A DNA stretch of 58,697 nucleotides, taken from the NCBI GenBank assembly GCA_016292215.1, contig JAEFBB010000010.1, positions 1 through 58,697 on the forward strand, given 5' to 3'. Shown here one piece after another: positions 57,650 to 58,697 of this stretch (the first letter of the stretch is position 1; each line of letters begins with the position of its first letter). This stretch comes from Saccharofermentans sp. Lineage in GTDB: Bacteria > Bacillota > Clostridia > Saccharofermentanales > Saccharofermentanaceae. The notes beneath the pieces were generated by a model. That model was not told where the DNA came from and searched no databases. It saw only the letters and a program-made list of their open reading frames with translations. A program made the position numbers and the translations under genes.

Positions 57650-58635
57650 AGATATTTCCTCATGAATTCTTCGATATGATCGAAAGGAATAACATCAAGA
57701 TTGTCGTACAGATCCGTATGAACTGCGCCGGGAATTATCATGAGTTCCTTGTTATCTTTATACTTGCTGTCTTTTGTCATATTCTCATATGCATCTTTCG
57801 AGAAATAACAGGAATGCGCTTTCTCTCCGTGGATGATCAAAACTGCACTTCTTATCTCATTCGAGTACCTTAAGATCGGCTGATTCATAAAAGACTCACA
57901 GCCTGTAACATTCCAGCCTTCGTTGGAATTAAGGGACCTTGCGTGATATGCCCTTCCCTTGTAGTACTCACTGTAATCCTTCACGAAGAACGGAGCATCT
58001 TCCGGAACTGGAAGTGGCAGGCATCCTCCTGCGCGCTTATAAGTACCGTTCTTTAAGTCTTCCAGACGCTGAGCTGCCATTGCCTTCTTCTTCTCATAAC
58101 GCTTTTCCTCAGAGTCCTCAGAATCGAAATATCCGTTTGCATTAACTCTGGTCATGTCATACATTGTCGAAGCGACCGTAGCTTTAATGCGCGGATCTAA
58201 TGCAGCCGTATTAAGTGCCATGCCGCCCCAGCCGCAGATGCCGATGATACCGATCCTGTCAGGATCGACTTTCTCATTGAGAGAAAGGAAATCTACTGCA
58301 GCCATGAAATCTTCTGTATTGATGTCGGGAGATGCCATATATCGGGGCTCACCGCTGCTCTCTCCGGTATAAGAAGGATCAAATGCGATCGTAATAAAGC
58401 CTCTCTCTGCCATGGTCTGGGCATAAAGGCCTGAGCACTGCTCCTTGACCGCACCAAAAGGTCCGCTTACCGCGATCGCAGGAAGTCTTCCTTCTGCTCC
58501 CATCGGCACATATATATCTGCAGCCAATGTTATTCCATAACGGTTCACAAAGGTTACTTTGCTGTGATCAACCTTCCCGCTCTTTGGAAATGTCTTATCC
58601 CACTCTGTTACAAGTCTCAGATCTTCTGCTTTCAT
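57646..58635 (-). CDS. Alpha/beta hydrolase (dienelactone-hydrolase-like)
   Basis: A 329-residue hydrolase: VTFVNRYGITLAADIYVP start, PAIAVSGPFGAVKEQCSG, nucleophile elbow GIIGICGWGG (Cys in place of Ser, GxCxG as in dienelactone hydrolases), acid in VLIIHGEKAHSCYF region and final His in PGAVHTDLYD. It cleaves an ester or lactone of unknown identity. GGAGG lies 7 bases before the ATG. Operon with the cyclophilin-like lipoprotein, a pairing also seen in other Clostridia as far as I recall. Confidence 0.9.
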   Translation of the reverse strand: MKAEDLRLVTEWDKTFPKSGKVDHSKVTFVNRYGITLAADIYVPMGAEGRLPAIAVSGPFGAVKEQCSGLYAQTMAERGFITIAFDPSYTGESSGEPRYMASPDINTEDFMAAVDFLSLNEKVDPDRIGIIGICGWGGMALNTAALDPRIKATVASTMYDMTRVNANGYFDSEDSEEKRYEKKKAMAAQRLEDLKNGTYKRAGGCLPLPVPEDAPFFVKDYSEYYKGRAYHARSLNSNEGWNVTGCESFMNQPILRYSNEIRSAVLIIHGEKAHSCYFSKDAYENMTKDSKYKDNKELMIIPGAVHTDLYDNLDVIPFDHIEEFMRKYL

Positions 58636-58697
58636 CGTTATAAACCTCCGTGGCTTTTATACTGTTTCCTTCTCTGCTTTCCGGATCAGATAATCCA

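Overview
The window looks like chromosome from a low-to-moderate G+C, Gram-positive, anaerobic Clostridia-type bacterium, probably a plant-fibre-degrading gut or rumen relative. This rests on lipoproteins with clean lipoboxes, strong GGAGG-type ribosome binding sites, a YesMN-type two-component system, double-domain sugar ABC transporters, a FeoA-FeoB fusion with its Cys-rich partner, a cytoplasmic GH43 enzyme and an NsrR-like Rrf2 regulator. No rRNA, tRNA, CRISPR array, IS transposase or intact integrase was seen.

Region 1 (1-9.4 kb) is the most unusual. An intact low-molecular-weight protein tyrosine phosphatase (PTP) gene begins at 8942. The first 30 bases of that gene (codons for MIKVLFVCHG) recur at 610, 3130, 4623 and 7288, in the same orientation, always starting at the ATG, and differing only at synonymous positions. 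Between the copies sit unrelated cargoes: an orphan HlyD-like adaptor plus a broken Fic gene; an AAA ATPase of the DUF4143 type; five small genes including a SUKH-type immunity protein; and a second DUF4143 ATPase. Three of the copies are followed, 62-64 bases after the core, by two tandem 11-base repeats, as expected of recombinase arm sites. I read this as a stack of site-specific integration cassettes in the 5' end of the PTP gene.

Region 2 (9.4-16 kb) holds a lipoprotein, a DUF1294-metallophosphoesterase fusion, a PD-(D/E)XK-like protein, a carboxylesterase, an Rrf2 regulator and a membrane lipase. A striking array of twelve TGTACA boxes (three 65-base units of four) lies between the nuclease-like gene and the esterase. 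Region 3 (15.8-21.2 kb) is a MoxR-DUF58-VWA-VWA-TPR operon (Bat-like), transcribed leftward.

Region 4 (21.5-33.6 kb) is a sugar sensing and uptake module. A membrane-anchored sugar-binding sensor, a histidine kinase, an AraC-type response regulator, a second sugar-binding lipoprotein and an acyltransferase form one overlapping operon. Downstream lies an ABC operon (binding protein, double ATPase, two permeases) preceded by TTTAGCA repeats.

Region 5 (33.7-42.2 kb) has a DUF2130 protein, a probable type I toxin-antitoxin locus, a VWA protein, a macro-domain protein, a family 2 glycosyltransferase and the feo iron-uptake operon with a perfectly duplicated promoter-operator. A ~112-base paired-hairpin element occurs twice (33.7 and 36.5 kb).

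Region 6 (42.2-58.7 kb) is mostly housekeeping and accessory genes: a YdcF-like membrane protein, GH43, acetyltransferases, dCTP deaminase, tRNA-dihydrouridine synthase, an epimerase, and LysR with a divergent flavodoxin/aldo-keto reductase operon. It ends with a second group of small immunity-like genes (SUKH-3, DUF4279), a DinB-like protein, a lipoprotein and an alpha/beta hydrolase.
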